Assembly: GCA_903861145.1 (NCBI GenBank)
Contig: CAIOTH010000016.1
Location: forward strand, 1-38,631
Direction: 5' to 3'
Source of the DNA: an uncultured Bacteroidota bacterium
Lineage (GTDB): Bacteria; Bacteroidota; Bacteroidia; Chitinophagales; LD1
DNA: 38,631 nt
Every line of letters begins with the position of its first letter. The first letter of the stretch is position 1. The notes beneath the pieces were generated by a model, which worked only from the letters and a program-made list of their open reading frames with translations, searched no databases and was not told the origin of the DNA. Positions 31,588-38,631 of this stretch are shown here, in pieces. A program made the position numbers and the translations under genes.

Positions 31588-32388
31588 TTATTTAACGAGA
31601 ATGGAATCGAACTGCTGTTTGGTTCCGTTAAATACATCCACATCGGTATTGCCGTTTATACCCAATAGGTCAGATTTGTTTGAGTGCTGCCAGAATAAGC
31701 ACTTCAAACTATCATCATCAATTTCAAGGCTGGGCTGGTCGTAATGCGATACCCAGAAATTATAATCCTTAAAATCATCGGCCAGGTAATCTTCAATAAA
31801 ATTGATGTTGGAGTAAATGATAGGTTTTACTTTGTAATGGCCCTCCAGGTAACCCAAAAATTCTTTAAGCGAGCTAACAATTTCCTGCTTGCTTTTGCCC
31901 TTGTCTTCTTCAATATCTACCGCGGGCGGCAAATCACCCTTGCTTATTTTTACATTGGCAATAAAGTTAAGCGCCTGCACCTGCGGGTTACGGTCGGCCA
32001 TAAAATAATGGTAAGCGCCCCTTACAATATGGTGGTCTTTCGATTCCTCCCAGTTTTCATCAAACATATTGTCCTCAATCAAAACCCCCTGGGTTGCTTT
32101 TATGTAGGCAAACTGAAAGTGTATAGTATCGCCTTTGGTGTTTAAAGCCTGTAATTTATTCCACTCAATTACTTCCTGAAAGTGTGATACATCAATACCA
32201 TGCACCTCGTATCCCTCAGGAAAATCAGATGGCTTTGAAGTGACTTTATAATAGTGATAAAAGAAGTAGCGGTATGCGTGCCGGAAATATTTTTTGTTTT
32301 GGTACGAAACAATCACAACCGCAAGCACCAGCATTAGCCATAAAGAGGTTCTTGTCCAATTAGACAATTTCGATTTCCGCTTTGCCAT
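31588..32388 (-). CDS. Membrane-anchored GH25 lysozyme
   Basis: This is a 266-residue muramidase of glycoside hydrolase family 25, which cleaves the MurNAc-GlcNAc bond of peptidoglycan. One N-terminal signal anchor (SLWLMLVLAVVIVSY, ~15-29) places the catalytic domain in the periplasm or outside. GH25 landmarks are HGIDVSHFQ (~63-71, catalytic Asp66), FAYIKATQG (~93-101), GAYHYF, the acidic pair D158 and E160 in AVDIEED, and the terminal DVDVFNG. The gene starts 3 bp after the ridA stop, so it is presumably translated from the same mRNA as the kynurenine genes, an unexpected partner. No immunity gene is seen. Confidence 0.9.
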   Translation of the reverse strand: MAKRKSKLSNWTRTSLWLMLVLAVVIVSYQNKKYFRHAYRYFFYHYYKVTSKPSDFPEGYEVHGIDVSHFQEVIEWNKLQALNTKGDTIHFQFAYIKATQGVLIEDNMFDENWEESKDHHIVRGAYHYFMADRNPQVQALNFIANVKISKGDLPPAVDIEEDKGKSKQEIVSSLKEFLGYLEGHYKVKPIIYSNINFIEDYLADDFKDYNFWVSHYDQPSLEIDDDSLKCLFWQHSNKSDLLGINGNTDVDVFNGTKQQFDSILVK

Positions 32389-32391
32389 TAA

Positions 32392-32790
32392 TTATATAGT
32401 AGCAATTACTTTTAACTCGATAGCAATAGGAGAGGGCAAGGCAGTTACCTCAACAGTAGTACGGCATGGCGGATTCTCCTTAAAGTATTCGGCATAAATT
32501 TTATTGAATGTCAAAAAATCGCGCTTCATATTTACCAGGAAAATGGTTACATCTACAATCTTATCCCAGCCACTTCCGTTTTCATCCAATGCAGTTTTTA
32601 CATTCTTAAAAACCGAATGCACTTGTTTTTCAAAATCGAAAGTTTTGTAGTTGCCGTATTTATCCAGTTCAAGCCCGGGTATATTATCAGTTCCTGCTTC
32701 ACGCGGGCCCATGCCACTTACAAAAATTAAGTTGCCTGCTTTGCGTGTCATGGGGTAAAGCCCCATAGGTTTAGGTAGTGTATCGCTCAT
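32392..32790 (-). CDS. RidA/YjgF family protein, probable 2-aminomuconate deaminase
   Basis: This 132-residue Rid-fold protein normally forms trimers in the cytoplasm. The family arginine that binds the substrate carboxylate is present in CRTTVEVTALP (Arg110), with LIFVSGMGP near 21-29. RidA itself hydrolyses reactive enamines. Rid proteins encoded beside ACMS-type genes act as 2-aminomuconate deaminases, giving 4-oxalocrotonate plus ammonia. The position directly after the aminomuconic semialdehyde dehydrogenase makes that the best inference. The gap to the upstream gene is 64 bp and contains a degenerate copy of the GTGCCTNNGTG word. Confidence 0.85.
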   Translation of the reverse strand: MSDTLPKPMGLYPMTRKAGNLIFVSGMGPREAGTDNIPGLELDKYGNYKTFDFEKQVHSVFKNVKTALDENGSGWDKIVDVTIFLVNMKRDFLTFNKIYAEYFKENPPCRTTVEVTALPSPIAIELKVIATI

Positions 32791-32854
32791 AACGTTTAAT
32801 TTGTTCTCTTGTATTTCTCTGTATTTTTTCTCTGTGCCTCCGTGCGAAACATTC

Positions 32855-34297
32855 TCAACTCTTGATGCAAATATTTTTTGCCTCCGTAAAAAATTTCATC
32901 GCCTCAAACCCACCCTCTCTACCAACACCCGAAGCTTTTACTCCGCCAAAGGGCGTACGCAAATCGCGCAGTAGCCAGCAATTTATCCAAACAATACCCG
33001 ATTCAATTTTTTCGGCCACCCGGTGAGCGCGCTTTAAATCATTGGTCCATATAGACGAAGCCAAACCATATTTAACTGAGTTGGCCATGGTAAGCGCTTC
33101 TTCCTCCGTATCAAATGGCGTTAAGGTAGCCACCGGTCCAAAAATTTCTTCCTGTTGCGTGCGGCAATTGTAATCAAGGCCTTCAATTACAGTAGGCGCA
33201 ATAAAATAACCATCGCTGCATCTGCCATCCATCTTTAACGCATTGCCACCGGTTAAGATTGTGCCACCTTCTTGTCGTGCAAGCTCAATATACCCCAGCA
33301 CTTTTTCGTGGTGTTGTTTCGAAACAATAGCCCCTAAATTGGTCGTGCTATCATTTGGGTCGCCCACTTTCATTGCCTTTACCCGCGCAACAAAAGAGGC
33401 CTTAAATTTTTCGTAAATCGATCGCTCAACAAAAACACGCGAACCACACAAACAAATTTCGCCCTGGTTGGTAAAGGAGGCCCTTACAGTTTGCGCCACA
33501 GTCTCTTCAAAATCGCAATCTGCAAAAACGAGGGTTGGGTTTTTTCCTCCCAACTCCAACGATAGTTTTTTAAACATCGGGGCAGCAGTCGCTGCAATAC
33601 GCTTGCCGGTTTCAGTGCCGCCGGTGAACGAAATCGCTTTTATTTCCGGGTGCTCGATAATGGCCTGCCCTGCTTTTCCGCCCAATCCATGAACAATATT
33701 TAAAACCCCCTTAGGCAAACCGGCCTCAATACAAACCTGCGATAAAAGGTAAGCGGTGTATGGTGTTATCTCACTTGGCTTGGCAACCACGCAATTACCC
33801 GTAGCCAATGCGGGAGCAATCTTCCAGCTAAAAAGATACAGGGGTAAATTCCATGGCGATATACAGCCCACTATACCCACCGGTTGGCGTAAAGTATAGT
33901 TAATGGCCGTGCCCGGCGTTTGGTGGCTTTCCGATGAAAAATGTTGTAGCGCTGAAGCGTAAAAACGGAAATTGGAAATAGCCCTCGGTATATCCATCGC
34001 CGCCGCCAAATGAATTGTTTTTCCGTTGTCTTTCGACTCTGCTTTTACAAACTCATGAAAACGGCTTTGAATACCATCGGCAATTTTCATCATTACCATC
34101 ATGCGCTCCTCTAAACCTGTTTTGCTCCATTCGGCAAAAGCTCCGCGAGCAGCGTCAACTGCCAATTGTACATCCTGCCCATCACTATCAGGCACCAGCG
34201 AGTAAACCTTGCCTGTGGCGGGCTCATAATTGTCAATATATTGTTTAGAGCTTGGCTCCTGCAATACCCCGTTGATATAGTTTAAAATCTTTTCCAT
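32855..34297 (-). CDS. 2-aminomuconic 6-semialdehyde dehydrogenase (aldehyde dehydrogenase family)
   Basis: This NAD-dependent cytoplasmic aldehyde dehydrogenase has 480 residues from the ATG at 34297 (MEKILNYINGV). A TTG at 34312 is in frame but would add five atypical residues. Family features are GCISPWNLPLYLF, the NAD-binding KPSEITPYTA and SFTGGTETG, the general-base glutamate in LELGGKNPTLVFAD, and the catalytic cysteine in TNQGEICLCGSRVF. The substrate is assigned by context: it sits between an SDR and a RidA-type deaminase, and ACMS decarboxylase and 3-HAA dioxygenase are also in the window. Another semialdehyde substrate is possible on sequence alone. Confidence 0.88.
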   Translation of the reverse strand: MEKILNYINGVLQEPSSKQYIDNYEPATGKVYSLVPDSDGQDVQLAVDAARGAFAEWSKTGLEERMMVMMKIADGIQSRFHEFVKAESKDNGKTIHLAAAMDIPRAISNFRFYASALQHFSSESHQTPGTAINYTLRQPVGIVGCISPWNLPLYLFSWKIAPALATGNCVVAKPSEITPYTAYLLSQVCIEAGLPKGVLNIVHGLGGKAGQAIIEHPEIKAISFTGGTETGKRIAATAAPMFKKLSLELGGKNPTLVFADCDFEETVAQTVRASFTNQGEICLCGSRVFVERSIYEKFKASFVARVKAMKVGDPNDSTTNLGAIVSKQHHEKVLGYIELARQEGGTILTGGNALKMDGRCSDGYFIAPTVIEGLDYNCRTQQEEIFGPVATLTPFDTEEEALTMANSVKYGLASSIWTNDLKRAHRVAEKIESGIVWINCWLLRDLRTPFGGVKASGVGREGGFEAMKFFTEAKNICIKS

Positions 34298-34327
34298 GGG
34301 CGAATTCTGCAACTCTAATTTAACCCT

Positions 34328-35125
34328 TTATAAACTTCCTGTTCTGCCGCCATCTACCGGCACATTAATACCATTAATATATGCAGCAGCCGGCGACGCC
34401 AAAAATGCAACTGCATTAGCAACCTCATCAGCCTTGCCAAATCGTTTCATCGGTATTTCCTTCAGCAGCTCTTCGCGCACTGCCTCAACCGACATTTTGG
34501 TCTTTTCACTTTTGGTTTTCACAATTGCGGTTAACCTTTCAGTTTCAGTTGCGCCGGGCAAAACATTGTTGACCGTAATGCCAAACTCGCCCAACTCATT
34601 AGCCATGGTTTTTGCCCAGTTGGCAACGGCCGCACGAATGGTGTTGCTAACCCCGAGGTTTGGCAAAGGCTGCTTAACCGAAGTTGATATAATGTTTACG
34701 ATACGCCCATAACCACTCTTCTTCATGCCATCTAAAAACAACTTGGTAAGAACATGATTGCATATCAGGTGCGACTCAAACGCCTTGATGAAATCCTTTT
34801 CTTCCGCCTCCTGAATTTTTCCTGAGGCTGGGCCACCGGTATTATTTACCAGTATGTGATAGGTTTTGTTGCTCTTCTTCATGTGCCGCTCCACAGCACT
34901 TTTAACCTTATCGGGATCCGAAAAATCAACGGCTAAATAATCGTGCCGCTGCTCGCTACTACCTATAAAACTCATGTCAATTAAACATTGCATAAGGCTT
35001 GGCTCTTCTCTGCCCACTAAGGTTACGCTGGCACCCAGGCGGGCCAGTTCAAATGCCACTGCTTTGCCAATGCCTTTGCTGCTTCCGCCAACAAAAGCGT
35101 TTTTGCCTTTTAAATCAAGATTCAT
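34328..35125 (-). CDS. Atypical short-chain dehydrogenase/reductase lacking the YxxxK pair
   Basis: This 265-residue Rossmann-fold protein is the first gene of the minus-strand kynurenine operon, 30 bp before the dehydrogenase. The nucleotide-binding motif GGSSKGIG (13-20), the NNTGG structural motif (~94-98) and the C-terminal VPVDGGRTGSL are intact. The catalytic Ser is around 147, but Tyr and Lys, expected at about 160 and 164, are replaced by Ser160 and Arg164 (GVSNTIRAAV). This LSN-x-x-R variant is known as an SDR side branch. It may bind the cofactor without classical reductase activity or use another proton donor. Its step in the pathway is unclear. Confidence 0.85.
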   Translation of the reverse strand: MNLDLKGKNAFVGGSSKGIGKAVAFELARLGASVTLVGREEPSLMQCLIDMSFIGSSEQRHDYLAVDFSDPDKVKSAVERHMKKSNKTYHILVNNTGGPASGKIQEAEEKDFIKAFESHLICNHVLTKLFLDGMKKSGYGRIVNIISTSVKQPLPNLGVSNTIRAAVANWAKTMANELGEFGITVNNVLPGATETERLTAIVKTKSEKTKMSVEAVREELLKEIPMKRFGKADEVANAVAFLASPAAAYINGINVPVDGGRTGSL

Positions 35126-35201
35126 TGTTAGTTCGGTATTTAGAAAACGGGAAATTAGGTGAATAAAAATAAGGCGCTAAATTTATGAATGAATTATGAT
35201 T

Positions 35202-35235
35202 TTTGACTGATAAATCGCTTAGGCACTTAATTTTG
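35202..35235 (+). promoter_or_regulatory. Promoter of the 3-hydroxyanthranilate dioxygenase gene
   Basis: TTTG at 35202-35205 and TAATTTTG at 35228-35235 are spaced 22 bp apart and fit the Bacteroidota -33/-7 consensus. The -7 box ends 5 nt before the ATG at 35241, so the transcript would begin at or next to the start codon. Confidence 0.55.
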
Positions 35236-35240
35236 ATATT

Positions 35241-35756
35241 ATGATAGCACCCGCATTTAACTTTAAGAAATGGATTGACGAACACCGCCATTTGCTAAAA
35301 CCACCCGTAATGAACCAGGTGGTTTATAAAGATAACGACGATTTTATTGTAATGGTGGTGGGTGGCCCCAACAAGCGCAAAGATTTTCACTATAACGAAA
35401 CCGAAGAGTTTTTCTACCAGTTAGAAGGAAATATTGTGGTTAAGATAGTGGAGGACGGAAAAATAAGGGACATCAACATTAACGAGGGCGATATTTTTCT
35501 GTTGCCCGCCCGTACCCCGCACTCTCCACGAAGAACGAAAAACTCTGTAGGCTTAGTAATGGAAATTAAACGCGGCGAAGAAGTTGAAGACGGCTTTATG
35601 TGGTATTGCGAAAACTGCGGCAACAAATTGTACGAAGAAAAACTACCGGTAAACGATATAGTGAAAGATCTACCCGTAGTAATGGATAAATTCTATTCTA
35701 ACTTAGAATTGCGCACTTGCAAAAAGTGCGGAACTGTGTTTGAACCACCGAAATAA
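35241..35756 (+). CDS. nbaC: 3-Hydroxyanthranilate 3,4-dioxygenase
   Basis: This is a 171-residue cupin dioxygenase with non-haem Fe(II). It opens the ring of 3-hydroxyanthranilate to ACMS, the substrate of the decarboxylase at 1-2 kb. Iron ligands are His50 (KDFHYN), Glu56 (ETEEFF) and His94 (RTPHSPRR). The C-terminal rubredoxin-like site CENC (123-126) and CKKC (160-163), typical of the bacterial enzyme, is present. The gene is divergent from the SDR-ALDH-RidA operon and convergent with metF, with only 8 bp between stops. The start MIAPAFNFKKW agrees with the family. Confidence 0.96.
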   Translation: MIAPAFNFKKWIDEHRHLLKPPVMNQVVYKDNDDFIVMVVGGPNKRKDFHYNETEEFFYQLEGNIVVKIVEDGKIRDININEGDIFLLPARTPHSPRRTKNSVGLVMEIKRGEEVEDGFMWYCENCGNKLYEEKLPVNDIVKDLPVVMDKFYSNLELRTCKKCGTVFEPPK

Positions 35757-35764
35757 TAGTATCC

Positions 35765-36718
35765 TTAAAACACCGCTTTAGCAATCTCAATAGTTGCTTC
35801 ACTTCGGCTCATGGTATAGTAATGTAAGCAGGGAACTTTGGCTGCCTTTAATTCTTTGCTCTGTGCAATGGCCCATTCAATACCTATTTTCTTAACTGCT
35901 TTTTCGTCTTTGCAGGCGTCAACGGCGTTGGCTAAGTCATCGGGTATATCAATATGGAACATGCGGGGCAATACGGTTAGCTGTCCTTTTGTTGCCAGCG
36001 GTTTAATACCCGGTATGATAGGGATGTTAATGCCCGCAGCCCGGCACCGGTCAACAAAATCAAAATACTTTTTATTGTCGAAAAACATTTGGGTAACAAT
36101 GTATTCTGCACCGCAGTCAACTTTATGTTTTAACCATTTAAGGTCTATGCTAAGGTTGGGTGCTTCATAATGCTTTTCAGGATAACCAGCTACGCCTATA
36201 CAGAAGTTTGTTTTCAGTTCGTTCTCAGTTTCTTCATGCAAAAAATTGCCCTTGTTCATTTTTGAAACCTGGCTCACCAGGTCGCTGGCATATTTATAGG
36301 CACCATATTTTTCGGGTCCCGACTTTTTGTTTTTATCCGCATCGCCTTGCAAAAGCAATACGTTATTAATTCCCAGGTAGTGCAGCGTGAAAAGTGCATC
36401 CTCTGTTTCCTCTGGTGTAAATCCACCGCATACCAAATGAGGTACGGTATCTACGTTAAACCGGCCTTTTATGGCAGCGCAAATACCTACAGTTCCCGGC
36501 CTGCGGCGCAAAGGCACTTCCTCCATCAAGCCATCTGGCCGCTTTTTATAAATAATTTCTTCGCGATGATAGGTAACGTCAATAAAAGGAGGTTTGAACT
36601 CCATTAAAGGTTCAATTACCTTTAAAAGGTCGTCAATTGTTTTTCCTTTTTGAGGAGGCAATACTTCAATACTGAATAATGTACTAGCTGCCTTTTTAAG
36701 ATGGTCGGTAACGTTCAT
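35765..36718 (-). CDS. metF: 5,10-Methylenetetrahydrofolate reductase
   Basis: This 317-residue FAD-dependent reductase makes 5-methyl-THF, the methyl donor for MetH. The family glutamate lies in LFSIEVLPP (Glu18). The folate/FAD barrel motifs are FIDVTYHRE, HLVCGGFTPEETEDAL, NNVLLLQGD, YIVTQMFFDNKKYFDF and IPIIPGIKPL. The frame extends seven codons upstream to a TTG at 36739, but the ATG at 36718 fits the family. A TACATTTG box at 36725-36732 lies inside the longer version, which also argues for the ATG. The gene is divergent from metH. Confidence 0.96.
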   Translation of the reverse strand: MNVTDHLKKAASTLFSIEVLPPQKGKTIDDLLKVIEPLMEFKPPFIDVTYHREEIIYKKRPDGLMEEVPLRRRPGTVGICAAIKGRFNVDTVPHLVCGGFTPEETEDALFTLHYLGINNVLLLQGDADKNKKSGPEKYGAYKYASDLVSQVSKMNKGNFLHEETENELKTNFCIGVAGYPEKHYEAPNLSIDLKWLKHKVDCGAEYIVTQMFFDNKKYFDFVDRCRAAGINIPIIPGIKPLATKGQLTVLPRMFHIDIPDDLANAVDACKDEKAVKKIGIEWAIAQSKELKAAKVPCLHYYTMSRSEATIEIAKAVF

Positions 36719-36724
36719 GGGGGG

Positions 36725-36732
36725 CAAATGTA
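36725..36732 (-). promoter_or_regulatory. -7 box (TACATTTG) of metF
   Basis: This exact TAnnTTTG match on the minus strand ends 6 nt before the metF ATG. No convincing -33 element was found. If used, it rules out the upstream TTG start and implies a leaderless or near-leaderless mRNA. Confidence 0.45.
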
Positions 36733-36832
36733 AAGGCAAAGAGCTATAATTAGTTAAGAAGAAACTGTTTTATTTCAAATCCATATGTTGGGGTGCTACA
36801 ACTTTTGCAAGGTTTCACGGTTTACAAGGCAC

Positions 36833-36862
36833 TTGATTTTTAGCGCAAAAGCCTTATATTTG
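36833..36862 (+). promoter_or_regulatory. Promoter of the SAM riboswitch-metH transcript
   Basis: TTG at 36833-36835 and TATATTTG at 36855-36862 have the ideal 19-bp spacing for a Bacteroidota sigma-A promoter. The expected start near 36869 is just upstream of the riboswitch aptamer. Confidence 0.8.
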
Positions 36863-36880
36863 CACCGTTCTTTGATTCAT

Positions 36881-36986
36881 GCTATCAAGAAAGACGGAGG
36901 GACAGGCCCTATGAAGTCTTGACAACCCTGGTTCGGCCCGCGTTTGCGGATTTGAATACAGAAGGTGCCAATTCCTGTTTAGATAA
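36881..36986 (+). promoter_or_regulatory. SAM-I (S-box) riboswitch upstream of metH
   Basis: The conserved S-box core is plain: GGAGGGACAGGCCCTATGAAG at about 36897-36917, then GACAACC (36921-36927), then GGTGCCAATTCC (36964-36975). The closing P1 helix is TATC at the 5' side with GATA at the 3' side. The leader continues for about 80 nt to the metH ATG; no strong terminator with a U-tract is seen there, so control of translation is more likely than of transcription. High SAM should repress metH. Confidence 0.93.
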
Positions 36987-37068
36987 CGATGAATAATATT
37001 CCTCGTCTGAACAAATCACCATCCATTTTTGACAGCATGTATTAAGAACAGATTAAAATTCTGATTGC

Positions 37069-38631
37069 ATGAGTAATACCAAGCCGACTTTAGCTGAACA
37101 AATTGAAAAACACATTCTTGTTTTAGATGGTGCCATGGGCACCATGATACAGCGCCATACATTAACCGAAGATGATTTTCGGGCTGAAAGATTTAAAGAT
37201 CATAGCCACGATTTGCGGGGCAATAATGATTTGCTGTCTATCACCCAGCCGCAAATTATTAAAGAAATACACGCCCAATATTTAGAGGCAGGGGCTGATA
37301 TTATTGAAACCAATACCTTCTCGGGCACCTGGATAGCACAGCAGGATTATAAGCTGGAGAAGCTGGCTTACGAACTAAACTTCGAATCGGCCCGCATTGC
37401 TAAAGAATCGGCGGATGAGTACACAGCGAAAAACCCAAAGAAACCGCGCTATGTGGCCGGGGCCTTTGGTCCCACAAATAGAACCGCTTCAATTTCGCCC
37501 GATGTAAATAACCCGGGCTTTCGTGGTATTAATTTCGACCAACTGGTAGATGCCTATTCTGAACAAGCCCATGGCTTAATTGATGGCGGGGTTGATTGGC
37601 TATTGGTTGAAACTGTTTTTGATACCCTCAATTGTAAAGCCGCACTTTTTGCCATTATGAAAGTGCAGGAAGAAAAAGGAACCAATCTTCCTGTTTCTGT
37701 TTCCGGTACTATTACCGATGCTAGTGGGCGTACTTTGAGCGGACAAACTACGGAAGCCTTTTGGATTTCGGTTAAACACGCCAACCTGCTTTCAGTAGGC
37801 TTAAATTGTGCTTTGGGTGCTAAAGATATGAGGCCTTACCTCGAAACCATTTCGAACGTAGCACATACTTGGGTAAGCGTTTATCCTAACGCTGGGTTGC
37901 CAAATGCTTTTGGGGGATACGATGAAACGCCGGACATGATGGGCGAGGACATTGAAGATTTTTGTAAAAGCGGCTTTGTGAACATTGTTGGTGGATGTTG
38001 TGGAACTACGCCCGATCACATTCGTGTGTTTGCTGAGAAGGCTGCAAAATATTCACCACGCAAAAAACCGGTGCGTTTTCCGTTTATGCAATTAAGCGGT
38101 TTAGAACCGGTAACCTTAACTGCGGAATCTAACTTTATGAATGTGGGAGAGCGGACTAACGTAACCGGCTCGGCTAAATTCTTAAAGCTGATTAAGGAGG
38201 ACAAATACGAAGAAGCCCTAACCGTTGCGGCCGATCAGGTAGAAGGCGGAGCACAGGTGATTGATATAAACATGGATGAAGGCATGTTGGATGGTGAAGA
38301 GGCGATGAAAAAGTTTTTGAACCTATGCGCTGCTGAACCCGATATTGCTAAAGTGCCAACCATGTTGGATAGCTCTAAGTTTCACATTATTGAGGCGGGA
38401 CTAAAATGTTTGCAGGGCAAGGGTATTGTAAATTCAATTTCGCTGAAAGGTGGAGAAGAAGAATTTTTGAAACAGGCCCGTTTAATTAATCGCTACGGTG
38501 CCGCTGTAATTGTAATGGCTTTTGACGAAAAAGGCCAGGCCGATAGTTACGAGAGAAGAATTGAAATTTGTGAACGCAGCTATAAATTGCTAACCGAAAA
38601 AGTTGGCTTCCCGGCAGAGGATATCATTTTC
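37069..38631 (+). CDS. metH: Cobalamin-dependent methionine synthase, N-terminal part (runs off window)
   Basis: This enzyme transfers the methyl group of 5-methyl-THF to homocysteine via cobalamin. The first 521 codons are present. The homocysteine-binding barrel (~12-335) starts with [12 protein letters not shown] and has the zinc cysteines Cys247 (GLNCALG) and Cys310/Cys311 (GGCCGTTP), the same numbers as in E. coli MetH. It continues without a break into the pterin-binding domain ([38 protein letters not shown]). So at least these two modules are fused, unlike the split MetH seen in some bacteria. The cobalamin and reactivation domains would lie to the right. It is controlled by the SAM riboswitch. 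Confidence 0.97.
   Translation, partial: MSNTKPTLAEQIEKHILVLDGAMGTMIQRHTLTEDDFRAERFKDHSHDLRGNNDLLSITQPQIIKEIHAQYLEAGADIIETNTFSGTWIAQQDYKLEKLAYELNFESARIAKESADEYTAKNPKKPRYVAGAFGPTNRTASISPDVNNPGFRGINFDQLVDAYSEQAHGLIDGGVDWLLVETVFDTLNCKAALFAIMKVQEEKGTNLPVSVSGTITDASGRTLSGQTTEAFWISVKHANLLSVGLNCALGAKDMRPYLETISNVAHTWVSVYPNAGLPNAFGGYDETPDMMGEDIEDFCKSGFVNIVGGCCGTTPDHIRVFAEKAAKYSPRKKPVRFPFMQLSGLEPVTLTAESNFMNVGERTNVTGSAKFLKLIKEDKYEEALTVAADQVEGGAQVIDINMDEGMLDGEEAMKKFLNLCAAEPDIAKVPTMLDSSKFHIIEAGLKCLQGKGIVNSISLKGGEEEFLKQARLINRYGAAVIVMAFDEKGQADSYERRIEICERSYKLLTEKVGFPAEDIIF

Overview
The window is a chromosomal segment from a member of the Bacteroidota, probably a free-living, gliding-type lineage such as Chitinophagales or its relatives. 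This rests on a giant secreted protein made of SprB-type repeats with a type IX secretion (T9SS) type B sorting domain, on promoters of the TTG-N19-TAnnTTTG form, on lipoproteins with Bacteroidota-style lipoboxes, and on an AsnRS and RpoN of the Bacteroidota type. I saw no rRNA, tRNA, integrase, transposase, phage gene or CRISPR array.

Layout. Positions 1-2014 (minus) carry a truncated kynureninase gene and ACMS decarboxylase. Positions 2192-3280 (minus) hold a tandem pair of EGF-like lipoproteins. Positions 3331-4980 (plus) hold a DUF3089 hydrolase and an unrecognised protein with a small N-terminal beta domain. Positions 5296-7530 (minus) hold an M3 oligoendopeptidase and a four-helix membrane protein. 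Positions 7706-18652 (plus) are one gene of about 3,650 codons: a signal peptide, two head-to-tail modules (each a ~300-residue Cys-rich domain followed by an array of SprB repeats, 13 and then 24), and a T9SS sorting domain. It is followed by a terminator and a 66-bp near-perfect palindrome. Positions 18863-24436 hold a CNNM/CorC-type membrane protein, recA, an HD-domain protein (minus) and an AsmA/DUF748-like protein. Positions 24501-28726 (minus) hold a 2-oxoglutarate/Fe(II) oxygenase, a GT39-like membrane protein and asnS. rpoN (plus) meets a DUF2279 protein (minus) tail to tail at 30.55 kb. Positions 31588-35125 (minus) are a probable operon: SDR, 2-aminomuconic semialdehyde dehydrogenase, RidA-type deaminase and a GH25 lysozyme. 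3-Hydroxyanthranilate dioxygenase is divergent from it. metF and metH form a divergent pair at the right end; metH is preceded by a clear SAM-I riboswitch and runs off the window.

How the genes work together. Kynureninase, 3-hydroxyanthranilate 3,4-dioxygenase, ACMS decarboxylase, 2-aminomuconic semialdehyde dehydrogenase and a RidA-family 2-aminomuconate deaminase form a connected tryptophan/kynurenine meta-cleavage route to 4-oxalocrotonate. The genes are split between the two ends of the window, about 30 kb apart. ACMS decarboxylase pulls flux away from quinolinate/NAD synthesis, so this is mainly a catabolic route. MetF and MetH supply and use 5-methyl-THF for methionine synthesis. The rest is housekeeping (recA, asnS, rpoN, pepF) or envelope function.

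The items most worth a second look are the duplicated architecture and higher-order repeats of the giant surface protein, a structured intergenic repeat family with a shared tail, an SDR lacking the YxxxK catalytic pair inside the kynurenine operon, and three genes whose predicted -7 boxes sit so close to the start codon that their mRNAs may be leaderless.
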